35,484 nucleotides of DNA from RGIG3040 sp964410675 (GCA_964410675.1 CAYPIB010000012.1:1-35484), one strand, 5' to 3'. Counted from the first letter of the stretch, positions 1 to 8,542 are shown. Notes: generated by a model from the sequence alone, not told the origin. Translations and numbers: made by a program.

Positions 1-2
1 TA

Positions 3-902
3 TCAGGGGATCATATATACAAGATGGATTATGAAGTTATGCTTGAATACCATAAAGCAAAAGGCGCTGAGGTAACTCTTGCAGCAATGCCGGTACCGAT
101 TGAGGAAGCAAAGCGTTTTGGTGTTTTAATTACGGATAACGATCGACAGATTGTAGAATTTGAAGAAAAACCGGACAATCCCCGCAGCAATCTTGCTTCG
201 ATGGGAATTTATATTTTTAATTGGAAGACTTTAAAAGAAGCGCTTCATGCGAATGCAAATCAACCGGCGCTTGATTTTGGAAAACATGTCATTCCGTACT
301 GCCACCAGAAGGGAGCGCCTATATTTGCTTATGAGTACAATGGTTATTGGAAAGATGTAGGTACACTTTGTTCCTACTGGGAAGCAAATATGGAGCTGAT
401 TGATATCGTACCTGAGTTCAATTTGTATGAAGAATACTGGAAGATTTACACAAAAAGCGATACACTGCCGCCGCAATATATATCGGCAGATAGTGAAGTC
501 GAAAAAAGCATTATAAGTGAAGGTGCCCAGATATTCGGAAAAATATATAATTCTGTTATCGGATGTGGTGTAACAATAGGTGCAGGAACTGTTGTCAGAG
601 ATTCCATTATTATGAATAATACAGAGATTGGAAGCGGCAGTGAGGTTTACAAGGCAATTATTGCCGAGAACGTTCTAATTGGAAACAATGTAAAATTAGG
701 CGTTGGAGAAGAAGCGGATAACGAGACTGATCCTCATATCTACAACAGTGGGTTAGTCGCGATAGGAGAGAAAAGTGTACTGCCAGACGGAATATCAGTA
801 GGGAAAAACTCTGTGATATCCGGTATTACTACTATGGAGGACTACAAAGACAATTATCTTCCAAGCGGCAAAACTTTAATTAAGGCAGGTGATATTACAT
901 GA
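3..902 (+). CDS. glgC: Glucose-1-phosphate adenylyltransferase GlgC, 5'-truncated by the window edge
   Basis: This is the C-terminal part of ADP-glucose pyrophosphorylase, which makes ADP-glucose from glucose-1-phosphate and ATP for glycogen synthesis in the cytoplasm. The frame is open from base 3 and reads SGDHIYKMDYEVML, the conserved substrate-binding segment found about a third of the way into the family, so the true start lies upstream of the window and the ATG at 24 is internal. Further family marks are the FEEKP motif, the GYWKDVGT segment and a C-terminal left-handed beta-helix with hexapeptide-like repeats (IIGKIYNSVIG type, then IGAGTVV and IGNNVKLG). The stop overlaps the start of glgD by four bases (ATGA), so the two genes are translationally coupled. 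The identification is secure; only the N-terminal third is missing. Confidence 0.95.
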   Translation, partial: SGDHIYKMDYEVMLEYHKAKGAEVTLAAMPVPIEEAKRFGVLITDNDRQIVEFEEKPDNPRSNLASMGIYIFNWKTLKEALHANANQPALDFGKHVIPYCHQKGAPIFAYEYNGYWKDVGTLCSYWEANMELIDIVPEFNLYEEYWKIYTKSDTLPPQYISADSEVEKSIISEGAQIFGKIYNSVIGCGVTIGAGTVVRDSIIMNNTEIGSGSEVYKAIIAENVLIGNNVKLGVGEEADNETDPHIYNSGLVAIGEKSVLPDGISVGKNSVISGITTMEDYKDNYLPSGKTLIKAGDIT

Positions 903-2017
903 GAGCAATAGGAATTATATTAGCTGGTGGTAATAATCATAGAATGGCAGAACTTTCTCAAAAGCGCGCCATAAGCGCAATGCCCATTGCAGGAAGCTAT
1001 CGCAGTATTGATTTTGCACTTAGTAATATGTCAAATTCGCATATTCAAAAAGTAGCAGTGTTTACTCAATACAATGCAAGCAGCTTAAACGAACATTTGA
1101 GCTCATCCAAGTGGTGGGACTTTGGCAGGAAACAGGGTGGACTATTTGTATTTACACCAACAGTGACATGCGAGAATAATTCGTGGTATCTCGGAACGGC
1201 AGATGCAATTTACCAAAATCTGTCCTTCCTTAAAAACAGCCATGAACCGTACGTAGTCATAAGCTCAGGTGATTGTGTTTATAAGATGGATTATAACAAA
1301 GTACTTGAGTATCACATTAAAAAGAAGGCAGATATTACTGTAGTTTGTAAGGACATGCCGGAAGATTTTAATGTTGATCGTTATGGCATTGTTAGGATGA
1401 ATGAAGATAGTCGAATCGATGAGTTTGAGGAAAAACCTTTAGTTGCAAAGACAAATACTATTTCCTGTGGCATTTATGTTATCCGAAGAAGACAGCTTAT
1501 TGAAATGATTGAAAAATGTGCGGAAGAAAATTTGCATGATTTTGTTAAAGACATTTTGGTAAGGTACAAAAGTCTTAAAAGAATTTATGGCTATAAAATT
1601 AATGAATATTGGAGTAATATCGCTAGTGTAGAAGATTATTTCCGCACTAATATGGACTTTTTAAAACCTGAAATCAGAGATTATTTTTTCAGGCAGTATC
1701 CGGATATTTATTCTAAAGTAGACGATCTTCCGCCTGCCAAATATAATGTGGGTGCTAAGATCAAAAATAGTTTAATTTCCAGTGGTTGTATAATCAACAG
1801 CACAGTAGAAAATTCGATAATATTTAAAAATACGTTTATTGGTAATAACTGTACAATCAAAAACTCCATTATTCTGAATAATGTGTACATTGGCGATAAT
1901 AGCTATATCGAAAACTGTATAGTAGAAAGCAGAGACACCATTCGAGCTAATTCCTACCACAAGGGTGAGGGAGATGTGAAAATCGTTATTGAGAAAAATG
2001 AGAGATACATCATTTAG
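899..2017 (+). CDS. glgD: GlgD, glucose-1-phosphate adenylyltransferase-like subunit
   Basis: GlgD is the non-catalytic or modulatory partner of GlgC in Firmicutes and is known to form a mixed enzyme with it for ADP-glucose synthesis. The 372-residue product starts MRAIGIILAGGNNHRMAELS. This resembles the nucleotide-binding loop of GlgC, but the catalytic GGxGxRL segment is altered in the way typical of GlgD. It continues with KRAISAMPIAG, YRSIDFALSNMSNS, a weaker SSGDCVYKMDY version of the sugar-binding motif, FEEKP, and a C-terminal beta-helix rich in Asn and Ile repeats. The ATG overlaps the glgC stop by four bases. The length and gene order match glgCD operons in clostridia. I infer that it regulates GlgC rather than catalysing the reaction alone. 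Confidence 0.93.
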   Translation: MRAIGIILAGGNNHRMAELSQKRAISAMPIAGSYRSIDFALSNMSNSHIQKVAVFTQYNASSLNEHLSSSKWWDFGRKQGGLFVFTPTVTCENNSWYLGTADAIYQNLSFLKNSHEPYVVISSGDCVYKMDYNKVLEYHIKKKADITVVCKDMPEDFNVDRYGIVRMNEDSRIDEFEEKPLVAKTNTISCGIYVIRRRQLIEMIEKCAEENLHDFVKDILVRYKSLKRIYGYKINEYWSNIASVEDYFRTNMDFLKPEIRDYFFRQYPDIYSKVDDLPPAKYNVGAKIKNSLISSGCIINSTVENSIIFKNTFIGNNCTIKNSIILNNVYIGDNSYIENCIVESRDTIRANSYHKGEGDVKIVIEKNERYII

Positions 2018-2039
2018 TAAAATATACGGGGGAAAGAAA

Positions 2040-2312
2040 ATGAATATTACTGACGTACGAGTGAGAAAAATTGCAGCAGAGGGCAAAATGAAGGCAGTAG
2101 TTTCCATCACGCTTGAGGACGAATTTGTAGTACATGACATCAAGGTTATCGAGGGTGAAAAAGGATTATTCATTGCGATGCCTAGCAAAAAAGCCGGTGA
2201 CGGAGAATATAGAGATGTTGCACATCCGATTAATTCCAACACTAGAGGAAAAATCCAAGATATGATTCTTAGTGCTTATGTAAAAGCAATAGATGGAACA
2301 GAAGCAGTTTAG
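2040..2312 (+). CDS. spoVG: SpoVG, RNA/DNA-binding regulatory protein
   Basis: SpoVG is a small conserved nucleic-acid-binding regulator, named for spore septation in Bacillus but present widely in Firmicutes. The 90-residue product begins MNITDVRVRKI and carries the family segments MKAVVSITLEDEFVVHDIKV, LFIAMPSKK and DVAHPINSNTR. The ATG at 2040 is preceded by GGGGGAAAG at a normal distance. A longer in-frame extension from a TTG at 1989 overlaps glgD and adds residues foreign to the family, so it was rejected. The gene lies 22 bases after glgD and is followed by a strong terminator, so it is probably the last gene of the glgCD transcript. The usual glmU-prs neighbours of Bacillus are absent. 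Confidence 0.95.
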   Translation: MNITDVRVRKIAAEGKMKAVVSITLEDEFVVHDIKVIEGEKGLFIAMPSKKAGDGEYRDVAHPINSNTRGKIQDMILSAYVKAIDGTEAV

Positions 2313-2330
2313 AACGTGAACAGATGAAAG

Positions 2331-2368
2331 AAAAAAGTGGACAAAGTAAAATGCTTTGTCCTTTTTTT
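2331..2368 (+). terminator. Intrinsic terminator after spoVG
   Basis: An A-run at 2331-2336 is followed by GGACAAAG (2339-2346), a seven-base loop, CTTTGTCC (2354-2361) and seven T. The eight-base stem is perfect, and the A-run can extend it against the T-run, which would let it act in both directions. It separates glgCD-spoVG from the glycan locus. Confidence 0.9.
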
Positions 2369-2421
2369 GCACTTTTTTATATGTGTTGTATGGATATGAG
2401 AGAAAAAGCAGACACTCTTTC

Positions 2422-2450
2422 TTGATAACAGATACAAGATAGGGTAAAAT
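2422..2450 (+). promoter_or_regulatory. Sigma-A promoter at the head of the glycan locus
   Basis: TTGATA at 2422-2427 and TAAAAT at 2445-2450 are separated by 17 bases. Transcription would start near 2457, giving a leader of about 42 bases before the GT4 gene. It lies just after the spoVG terminator, as expected for a new transcription unit. Confidence 0.7.
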
Positions 2451-2498
2451 AATGAAAGAATAATATGGATTTTAATATCCGCCTGGAGTGTTGATAAT

Positions 2499-3731
2499 AT
2501 GAAAGTAGTACAAATAAATACTGTCAGCGGCACCGGCAGCGTAGGCCGCATTGCAGCAGATTTATATCAAATAAACAAAAAGGCTGGAAATAAGCCTTAT
2601 ATTGCGTATGGAAGAGGAGAAGCTGACTCTTTGCTTGACACTTATAAAATTGGAAATGGAAGAGATTTTATCGGCCATGTTTTAAAGAACTTTTTTAAAG
2701 GTGAGAGTGGATTTGGTTCTAAGAAACAGACTGAGATTTTTTTAGAATGGCTTGATGAAATAAACCCAGATTTAATCCATCTTCATAATATCCATGGATT
2801 TTATTTGCAGGTTGAAACCCTTTTTTCATATATAAAAGAAAAAAAAATACCGGTTGTTTGGACATTCCATGATTGCTGGCCGTTTACCGGACATTGCGCA
2901 TATTTCGATTACGCAAATTGCGGGAAATGGAGTACAAGCGAAGGCTGCCATCAATGTCCGATTCATAGAAGTGCATATCCTTATGCATTATTTAAGGATA
3001 ATTCAAAATCAGCTTTTTACAGAAAAAAGGAATGCTTTACGGGTGTAAAAAACTTAACAGTTGTTACACCGAGCAAATGGCTTGCCGAGCTGGTAAGAAA
3101 ATCTTTTTTAAAAGCATATCCCGTAAAAGTAATCTATAATGGAATTGATTTAAAAACTTTTGTGTGTAAGCAGCAGGCGGAAACAGAAAAGGTTATTTTA
3201 GGTGTGGCAAATATTTGGGAAAAGAGAAAGGGACTTATTTATTTTGAAAAGCTGGCAAAACAATTACCGGCTGGATATCGTATTTGCCTTGTAGGAGTTA
3301 ATGAAAAACAAAAGAGGGCATTACTTAGAAAATATCCGAATGGTGCAATAGAGCCGGTTACAAGAACTGAAAACACGGAGCAATTAGCAGAGTTGTACCG
3401 AAAGGCAGTTGTCTATGTGAATGCTACATTGGAAGATAATTTTCCGACTACCAATATAGAAGCTTTGGCCAGCGGTACACCGGTCATTACTTTTGCAACC
3501 GGAGGCAGCCCGGAAGCAGTAAATTCAAGCTGCGGGGTAGTCGTCAAGCAAGGTGATTTTGATGCACTTTTAGCAGCTTGTAAATATGTTATTGAAGTGC
3601 TTGAAGGCGGTTCAAAGCAATATTTGTATTCACCAAAGGCATGCAGGGCAAGGGCGATTATTTTTGATAAGAATGAACGTTTTTATGAATATATTAAATT
3701 ATACAACAAAATACTGGGTATTACTGATTAA
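2499..3731 (+). CDS. Glycosyltransferase family 4 (GT-B fold)
   Basis: This 410-residue cytoplasmic enzyme probably transfers a sugar from a nucleotide donor to a growing lipid-linked glycan. The N-terminal half has the acceptor-side GT4 pattern: GTGSVGRIAADL near residue 12, NPDLIHLHNIHGFYL near 90, then WTFHDCWPFTGHCAYFD followed by a cysteine cluster (NCGKW, EGCHQCP). The C-terminal half has VIYNGIDL, a GVANIWEKRKGL donor-domain entry, and the EX7E-type region NATLEDNFPTTNIEAL then SGTPVITF and TGGSPE. The ATG follows GGAG at about eight bases. It is the first gene after its own promoter. WcaC/RfaG-like cell-wall transferases look like this; donor and acceptor cannot be read from the sequence. 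A weak promoter-like site before the next gene leaves open whether transcription simply continues. Confidence 0.88.
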   Translation: MKVVQINTVSGTGSVGRIAADLYQINKKAGNKPYIAYGRGEADSLLDTYKIGNGRDFIGHVLKNFFKGESGFGSKKQTEIFLEWLDEINPDLIHLHNIHGFYLQVETLFSYIKEKKIPVVWTFHDCWPFTGHCAYFDYANCGKWSTSEGCHQCPIHRSAYPYALFKDNSKSAFYRKKECFTGVKNLTVVTPSKWLAELVRKSFLKAYPVKVIYNGIDLKTFVCKQQAETEKVILGVANIWEKRKGLIYFEKLAKQLPAGYRICLVGVNEKQKRALLRKYPNGAIEPVTRTENTEQLAELYRKAVVYVNATLEDNFPTTNIEALASGTPVITFATGGSPEAVNSSCGVVVKQGDFDALLAACKYVIEVLEGGSKQYLYSPKACRARAIIFDKNERFYEYIKLYNKILGITD

Positions 3732-3799
3732 TATAAGAAAAAAATTGATATAACAGACGATATCTACTGAAAGTAAAAAAGGGAATTTGGGGTATAGTA

Positions 3800-3808
3800 T
3801 GATATAGT
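3800..3808 (+). promoter_or_regulatory. Possible extended -10 promoter before the GT2 gene
   Basis: TGATATAGT gives the TGn extension joined to TATAGT. No good -35 hexamer lies 16-18 bases upstream, so this would be an extended -10 promoter at best. It falls in the 120-base gap between the GT4 and GT2 genes. Confidence 0.35.
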
Positions 3809-3905
3809 GGGTTCCTATTTTTGGAATTTTGTTGTACACTAAGGGATAAGGATGTTTTTTTGGAGGAAGAAAATCTTACAAAAAAAGAAAGCTAGAGGAT
3901 GTTTC

Positions 3906-4649
3906 ATGGCACTAAAAGTATCCGTAATTACAACAACTTTTAATGATAGTGAGAACTTAAAAAAGATTATTAACAGGGTAGCAAAACAGGATTACCCTAA
4001 TTTGGAATATATTATTGTCGATGGCGGTTCCAGCGATAATACCGTTGAGATTATTAAGGAAGCAGAGCAGCTTTTTGCCAATGGCATTACATGGATTTCA
4101 GAGCCGGACAAAGGAATTTATGATGCAATCAATAAAGGAATTAAACTGGCAACCGGTGATATTGTCGGTGTCATGTTTGACGAGTTTGCAGACAATACGA
4201 TACTCAGTCAAATGATTAATAAAATAAAGGAAACCGGCGCAGATGGTGTGCATGGAGACATAAATTATGTAGATGAAAAAGGCAGGATAATACGTAAATG
4301 GCGGATGGGCCAGGGCTCTCTAAGAACTGGGCATATGCCGGGACATCCGACATTATATTTAAAAAAAGATGTTTATACTCGTTTTGGACTATATAAGACA
4401 GAGTATAAAATTGCTGCTGATTATGAGTTTATGATTCGCATCATAACAAAGGAGACAAAGCTTGCTTACATTCCCAAAGTGCTTGTAAATATGTTTTATG
4501 GCGGTAATAGTACAAGTACAGGGGGACTGAAAAACTATATTGATTCTTTAATTGAAGGTCACAGGGCATTGAAGGAAAATGGTATTAAATTTGCTTTTGT
4601 GACAGACATACTGCGCACCTTTAGGGTACTTTTTCAATTTGTGCGGTAG
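3906..4649 (+). CDS. Glycosyltransferase family 2 (WcaA-like)
   Basis: This is a GT-A fold, probably cytoplasmic, transferase of about 247 residues. It starts MALKVSVITTTFNDSENL, has the nucleotide-binding DGGSSDNTVEII, then SEPDKGIYDAINKGI, the typical WcaA-like stretch. The expected metal-binding segment (usually LNSDD-Y-AD) is replaced here by VMFDEFAD, about two residues shorter. The acceptor half shows GHPTLYLKKDVYTRFG and AADYEFMIRI. I chose ATG 3906 because AGAGGAT lies seven bases upstream. An in-frame ATG at 3852 adds 18 basic residues and has GATAAGG almost touching it, which is a poor site. It is followed 13 bases later by a second GT2 gene. Its role is probably addition of one sugar of the surface glycan; substrate unknown. 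Confidence 0.85.
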   Translation: MALKVSVITTTFNDSENLKKIINRVAKQDYPNLEYIIVDGGSSDNTVEIIKEAEQLFANGITWISEPDKGIYDAINKGIKLATGDIVGVMFDEFADNTILSQMINKIKETGADGVHGDINYVDEKGRIIRKWRMGQGSLRTGHMPGHPTLYLKKDVYTRFGLYKTEYKIAADYEFMIRIITKETKLAYIPKVLVNMFYGGNSTSTGGLKNYIDSLIEGHRALKENGIKFAFVTDILRTFRVLFQFVR

Positions 4650-4662
4650 GAAAGGATGATTC

Positions 4663-5352
4663 ATGAAAAGCTTAGTAATTATTCCGGCTTATAATGAGGA
4701 AAAAAGCATAGAGAGAACGGTTTTAGATATTAAAGAAAATGCTAAAAGTTTTGATTATATCATTGTCAATGACTGCTCCAAGGACCATACACTTGATATA
4801 TGCAAGGAAAAAGGACTAAATGTATTAAATCTCCCCATCAATCTTGGCATTGGCGGGGCAGTGCAGACAGGATACTTATATGCATTTCAAAATGGATATG
4901 ATTATGCGGTTCAGTTCGATGGTGACGGACAGCATGATGCAAAATATTTAGAGGAAATGCGTGACTATATGGAGAACAACAATGTGGACATGCTTGTTGG
5001 TTCCCGTTTTATTCAAAAAGAAGGTTTTCAGTCATCGGGGCTTAGACGTTTTGGCATCCGATATTTTTCCGCATTAATTAAGCTTCTTACCCGGGTACGG
5101 ATTACAGATCCGACGTCAGGAATGCGAATGGCTAACAGAAGTGTGATGGAGATTTATTCACATTGTTATCCGAAAGACTATCCGGAGCCGGAAAGTGCAG
5201 TAGCAATTATAAATGCCGGTAAAAAAATAGAAGAATATCCTGTCGTTATGAAAAAGCGGGAAGAGGGAGTTTCTTCTATTTCCTCAGTCAGGTCGGTTTA
5301 TTATATGATTAAAGTTACATTGGCTATTTTAGTTGAAAAATTAAGAAAATAG
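4663..5352 (+). CDS. DPM1-like GT2, polyprenyl-phosphate sugar synthase type
   Basis: This 229-residue protein matches the dolichyl-phosphate mannose synthase-like branch of GT2, which loads a sugar from a nucleotide donor onto polyprenyl phosphate at the inner face of the membrane. Seen in order: IIPAYNEEKSI, VNDCSKDHTLDI, NLGIGGAVQTGY, the metal and donor motif QFDGDGQHDAKYL, LVGSRF, and the TDPTSGMRMANRSV segment characteristic of this branch. It has no C-terminal membrane helices of its own, but the next gene encodes a small membrane protein of the DUF2304 family, a common neighbour of such enzymes. The sugar is unknown. In this locus its product could serve the GT-C-like membrane proteins encoded at 8543-10784 and 14052-17792. 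Confidence 0.85.
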   Translation: MKSLVIIPAYNEEKSIERTVLDIKENAKSFDYIIVNDCSKDHTLDICKEKGLNVLNLPINLGIGGAVQTGYLYAFQNGYDYAVQFDGDGQHDAKYLEEMRDYMENNNVDMLVGSRFIQKEGFQSSGLRRFGIRYFSALIKLLTRVRITDPTSGMRMANRSVMEIYSHCYPKDYPEPESAVAIINAGKKIEEYPVVMKKREEGVSSISSVRSVYYMIKVTLAILVEKLRK

Positions 5353-5379
5353 TGAAAGGGATGATTGGAGGAATAAATT

Positions 5380-5772
5380 ATGATGACTCTTAAAATTCAG
5401 GTAATTATTGCAATATGTTTAATTATTGGATTGCTGGCAATTGTAAATATGATTAAGCGCAGAAGCTTGGAGCTTAAATATGCATTATCATGGTTGATTG
5501 CTATCGGCTTTGTACTTATTTTGGATGTTTTTCCGATTATGTTAGAAAAGGTTGCATCTGCACTTGGCATCTGGGCTCCGGTAAATATGATCTTTTTCTT
5601 AGGCTTCTGCTTTTCCTTAATGATTATTTTTACACTTACGGTGACGCTGTCAAGAATGTCCGAACGAGTTCGTTCCTTATCACAGGCAATTGCTATTAAT
5701 GAAGAAAAAATCGAAAGACTTTTAAGCGAAAAACAAAAAAATGAACAACAGCAGGATGGAAAAGAAGAATGA
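5380..5772 (+). CDS. DUF2304-family small membrane protein
   Basis: This 130-residue protein has three predicted membrane helices: roughly residues 5-23, 35-54 and 66-90 (IQVIIAICLIIGLLAIV, LSWLIAIGFVLIL, VNMIFFLGFCFSLMIIF). A cytoplasmic coiled-coil-like tail rich in Glu, Lys and Gln follows. The order and the RRSLELKYALSW loop fit DUF2304, a family usually found next to DPM1-like transferases. No enzymatic motif is visible. I infer that it is a membrane partner or anchor for the upstream GT2, which itself lacks membrane helices. GGAGG lies just before ATG 5380; a second ATG follows at 5383. Its stop overlaps the next start by four bases. Confidence 0.8.
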   Translation: MMTLKIQVIIAICLIIGLLAIVNMIKRRSLELKYALSWLIAIGFVLILDVFPIMLEKVASALGIWAPVNMIFFLGFCFSLMIIFTLTVTLSRMSERVRSLSQAIAINEEKIERLLSEKQKNEQQQDGKEE

Positions 5773-6809
5773 AAATATTGATGATTGGATTAGGAAGTAT
5801 CGGTCAAAGACATCTTCGGAATATAAAAAGGCTTTATGGTGAGGAAATACAAATTCTTGCTTATCGGGTAAGAGGGCTTAAGAGAACTTTTTCGGACACA
5901 ATGCAGATTAGAGAAAATATAACATTAGAGGATGAATTCAACATTACCTCCTTTGGGAGTTTAGAGGATGCTCTTTCTCATAAGCCTGCCATTGCTTTTA
6001 TTACAAATCCAACTAAAAACCATATTCCTTGTGCCATAGCTTGTGCAAATGCGGGATGCCATATTTTTTTGGAGAAACCAATTTCGGACAGCTTTGAAGG
6101 TATTGAAGAACTTAAAAAAGTTATAAAAGACAAAAATTTAAAAGTATTTATCGGATATCAAAATCGCTTCCATCCCGGTATTGAGTATTTAAAAACATGC
6201 TTAGATACAAGAGAGCTTGGCAGAATTTTATCAGTACGGGCAGTCGTTGGTGAACGTCTGGCAACCATGCATACTTATGAAAATTATAAAGAAACGTATA
6301 TGGCTAGGAAGGATTTAGGCGGTGGTGTCGTACTCAATCAATTGGTACATGAATTAGATTACTTATACTATTTATTTGGAAAGCCTGTCAGTGTTTATGC
6401 TGTGGGGAGTGCGGGCAGTGCGCTTGGAATTGATGTAGAGGATAATTGTGATGCAGTTTTAAGCTTAGAATCAAAAGATGGAATCATTCCGGTTTCGCTT
6501 CATGCTGATTTTTATCAAAGTCCGCCGAGCCGGTTTGTAAAAGTAGTTGGAGAATATGGTCAGATTATTATAGATTTAATAAAATCAAGTGCCGTTAAAA
6601 CAATCCGGGATATGACAGAAGAAATTTTGTTTGAGAATTTTATACGGAATGATATGTTTGTTCAGGAGTTACAGTTATTTATCGATTGTATCCAAAGGGA
6701 TGAAGAGCCTGCAATTACTTTGGAACAGGGAATTGTCAGCTTCTCGATGGCAATGGCAATAAGGAAATCTATGGAAACAGGAGGTATTATTCATGAGTTC
6801 CATTTTTGA
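5769..6809 (+). CDS. Gfo/Idh/MocA-family NAD(P)-dependent sugar oxidoreductase
   Basis: This 346-residue protein opens with the Rossmann motif MKILMIGLGSIGQRHLRN, carries the family signature FLEKPIS near residue 98, YQNRFHPG near 125, and the DLGGGVVLNQLVHELDYL segment in the second domain with conserved Asp and His of the active site. Such enzymes oxidise or reduce nucleotide-linked or free sugars, for example at C3 in amino-sugar pathways. It overlaps the DUF2304 gene by four bases and the following SDR gene by 17 bases, so the two oxidoreductases are made together and probably act on successive forms of the same sugar. The exact substrate cannot be read from the sequence. Confidence 0.88.
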   Translation: MKILMIGLGSIGQRHLRNIKRLYGEEIQILAYRVRGLKRTFSDTMQIRENITLEDEFNITSFGSLEDALSHKPAIAFITNPTKNHIPCAIACANAGCHIFLEKPISDSFEGIEELKKVIKDKNLKVFIGYQNRFHPGIEYLKTCLDTRELGRILSVRAVVGERLATMHTYENYKETYMARKDLGGGVVLNQLVHELDYLYYLFGKPVSVYAVGSAGSALGIDVEDNCDAVLSLESKDGIIPVSLHADFYQSPPSRFVKVVGEYGQIIIDLIKSSAVKTIRDMTEEILFENFIRNDMFVQELQLFIDCIQRDEEPAITLEQGIVSFSMAMAIRKSMETGGIIHEFHF

Positions 6810-7629
6810 ACAGTTTAAAATTACCGATAAGGTAGTAGTCATAACAGGCGGTGCCGGTTTAATTGGAAGAAGGCACGCACAAGCAGTATTAGAGGGGGGC
6901 GGTATTCCGGTGCTGCTTGACATATTTGAAGAAAATTTACGAAAGGTAAAAGAGCAGTTTTTAAAAGAGTATCCAAATGCCTCCATTGAAACTTTTGTTG
7001 CTGATATTACCCAAAAGGACAATCTTGAAAAAATTCGGGATAATTTATTAGATAAATATGGACATATTTATGGACTTATTAATAATGCCGCAAATAATCC
7101 AAAGATGGAGGGCGGTTCCAATAATATGGGTGCGATTCAATTTCACAATCTGCCCTTATCCATATGGAATGATGATATGGCAGTTGGCTTAACCGGTGCA
7201 TTTCTCTGTGCCCAGGTTTTTGGAACAGCGATGGAAAAGCAGGGTTATGGGGTTGTTATTAATGTGGCATCCGATTATGGTATTATATCTCCGGATCAAA
7301 GAATTTACCGCAAGGAAGGAATTCCCGAAGAGGAGCAAATTATTAAACCGATTTCCTATTCGGTTGTAAAACACGGACTGCTTGGAATGACAAAATATTT
7401 AGCGGTGTACTGGGCGAAAAAGGGCATCCGCGTAAATACTCTCTGTCCTGCCAGTCTGCAAAATGGTCAGGATGAGGAATTTATACAAAAGCTGTCTCAT
7501 CTTATCCCGATGGGAAGAATGTCAAAGCCGGAAGAATATCCCGCAACCGTGCTTTATATGCTTTCAGAAGCAAGCTCGTATATGACGGGTGCAACCGTGC
7601 TTTTGGACGGTGGACGTACTATTTGGTAG
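6793..7629 (+). CDS. SDR-family oxidoreductase, sugar-modifying
   Basis: This 278-residue short-chain dehydrogenase has the cofactor motif VVVITGGAGLIGRRHA, NNAANNPK, a catalytic Ser in NVASDYG, and the YSVVK active-site Tyr/Lys, ending with TGATVLLDGGRT. The spacing between catalytic Ser and Tyr is about 30 residues instead of the usual 12-13, because of an inserted charged loop (ISPDQRIYRKEGIPEEEQI). A similar arrangement occurs in PtmA-type SDRs linked to flagellin or capsule sugar pathways, by recollection of that family. It starts inside the upstream Gfo/Idh gene (17-base overlap, AGGAGG at 6779-6784, nine bases before the ATG), which supports joint function. Substrate unknown; the SDR assignment is firm. 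Confidence 0.85.
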   Translation: MSSIFEQFKITDKVVVITGGAGLIGRRHAQAVLEGGGIPVLLDIFEENLRKVKEQFLKEYPNASIETFVADITQKDNLEKIRDNLLDKYGHIYGLINNAANNPKMEGGSNNMGAIQFHNLPLSIWNDDMAVGLTGAFLCAQVFGTAMEKQGYGVVINVASDYGIISPDQRIYRKEGIPEEEQIIKPISYSVVKHGLLGMTKYLAVYWAKKGIRVNTLCPASLQNGQDEEFIQKLSHLIPMGRMSKPEEYPATVLYMLSEASSYMTGATVLLDGGRTIW

Positions 7630-7656
7630 AAATTAAAACTATATGGAGGAATCATT

Positions 7657-8499
7657 ATGAAGAAAATAATAGTTACAGGCTGTAATGGACAGCTGGGAAG
7701 AGCAATTAATAAGGAATATGCATCTAATACGGACATAGAGCTTGTAAATACAGATGTTGGCGAATTAGACATTACTAATATTGATAAGGTTTTAGAATTA
7801 GTCAGAGAAGTAAAACCATATGCCATTATTAACTGCGCGGCGCATACTGCGGTAGAAGCGTGTGAAACAGATGTTGATAATGCTTATAAAATCAATGCCG
7901 TCGGACCTAGGAACTTAAGTATAGCAGCGACAGAAACAGGCGCTAAAATGTTTCATATTTCAACAGACTATGTTTTTGCAGGGGACGGTACAAAACCATA
8001 CATTGAGTTTGATGAGGTTGGTCCTAAGGGAGTTTATGGTGCGTCTAAATTAGCAGGCGAGAATTTTGTGAAGGCTTTTGCAAAGGATTATTTTATCATG
8101 CGGACAGCGTGGCTTTATGGGGACGGTAAAAATTTTGTTAAGACAATGCTTAGATTAGCAGAAACGAATGATACGGTAAGAGTCGTTCGTGATCAGCTTG
8201 GTACTCCGACAAGCACAACAGAGCTTGCAAAGGCGACTGCCTATCTTTTGCCAACCGAAAATTATGGTGTATTTCATGGAACCTGTGAGGGAATAACAAA
8301 CTGGGCCGATTTTGCCAAAGAAATTTTCAGACTGGCTGGTAAGCCTACAAAGGTGGAAGCCATTACAACGGCTGAATATCAGGCAGCAGTAGCAAGACCG
8401 GCTTATTCGGTGCTGGAAAATTATATGTTAAAGCTAACGACTGATTTTTCTTTTGCACAGTGGGAAGATGCATTGGCAGACTTTATGAAAACGATTTAA
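7657..8499 (+). CDS. rfbD: dTDP-4-dehydrorhamnose reductase RmlD
   Basis: RmlD carries out the last step of dTDP-L-rhamnose synthesis, reducing dTDP-4-keto-L-rhamnose with NAD(P)H. The 280-residue product begins MKKIIVTGCNGQLGRAI and contains NCAAHTAVEACE, HISTDYVFAGDG, the catalytic YGASKLAGE (YxxxK), RTAWLYG and DQLGTPTST, all diagnostic of this family. A clear ATGGAGGAA site precedes the ATG. The other rhamnose genes (rmlA, rmlB, rmlC) are not in this window, so they must be elsewhere for this enzyme to have substrate. Its place in the operon suggests rhamnose is a component of the glycan made here. Confidence 0.92.
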   Translation: MKKIIVTGCNGQLGRAINKEYASNTDIELVNTDVGELDITNIDKVLELVREVKPYAIINCAAHTAVEACETDVDNAYKINAVGPRNLSIAATETGAKMFHISTDYVFAGDGTKPYIEFDEVGPKGVYGASKLAGENFVKAFAKDYFIMRTAWLYGDGKNFVKTMLRLAETNDTVRVVRDQLGTPTSTTELAKATAYLLPTENYGVFHGTCEGITNWADFAKEIFRLAGKPTKVEAITTAEYQAAVARPAYSVLENYMLKLTTDFSFAQWEDALADFMKTI

Positions 8500-8542
8500 T
8501 ATTTTGCAGCGGCACAAAAAGAAATGATGAAGGAGAACAAAG

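Noticed and set aside
1772..2242. Open minus-strand frame of 156 codons across glgD and spoVG
   Set aside because: It lies antisense to two certain genes, has no ribosome binding site and the protein looks like reverse-strand Ser/Thr/Ile-rich noise.
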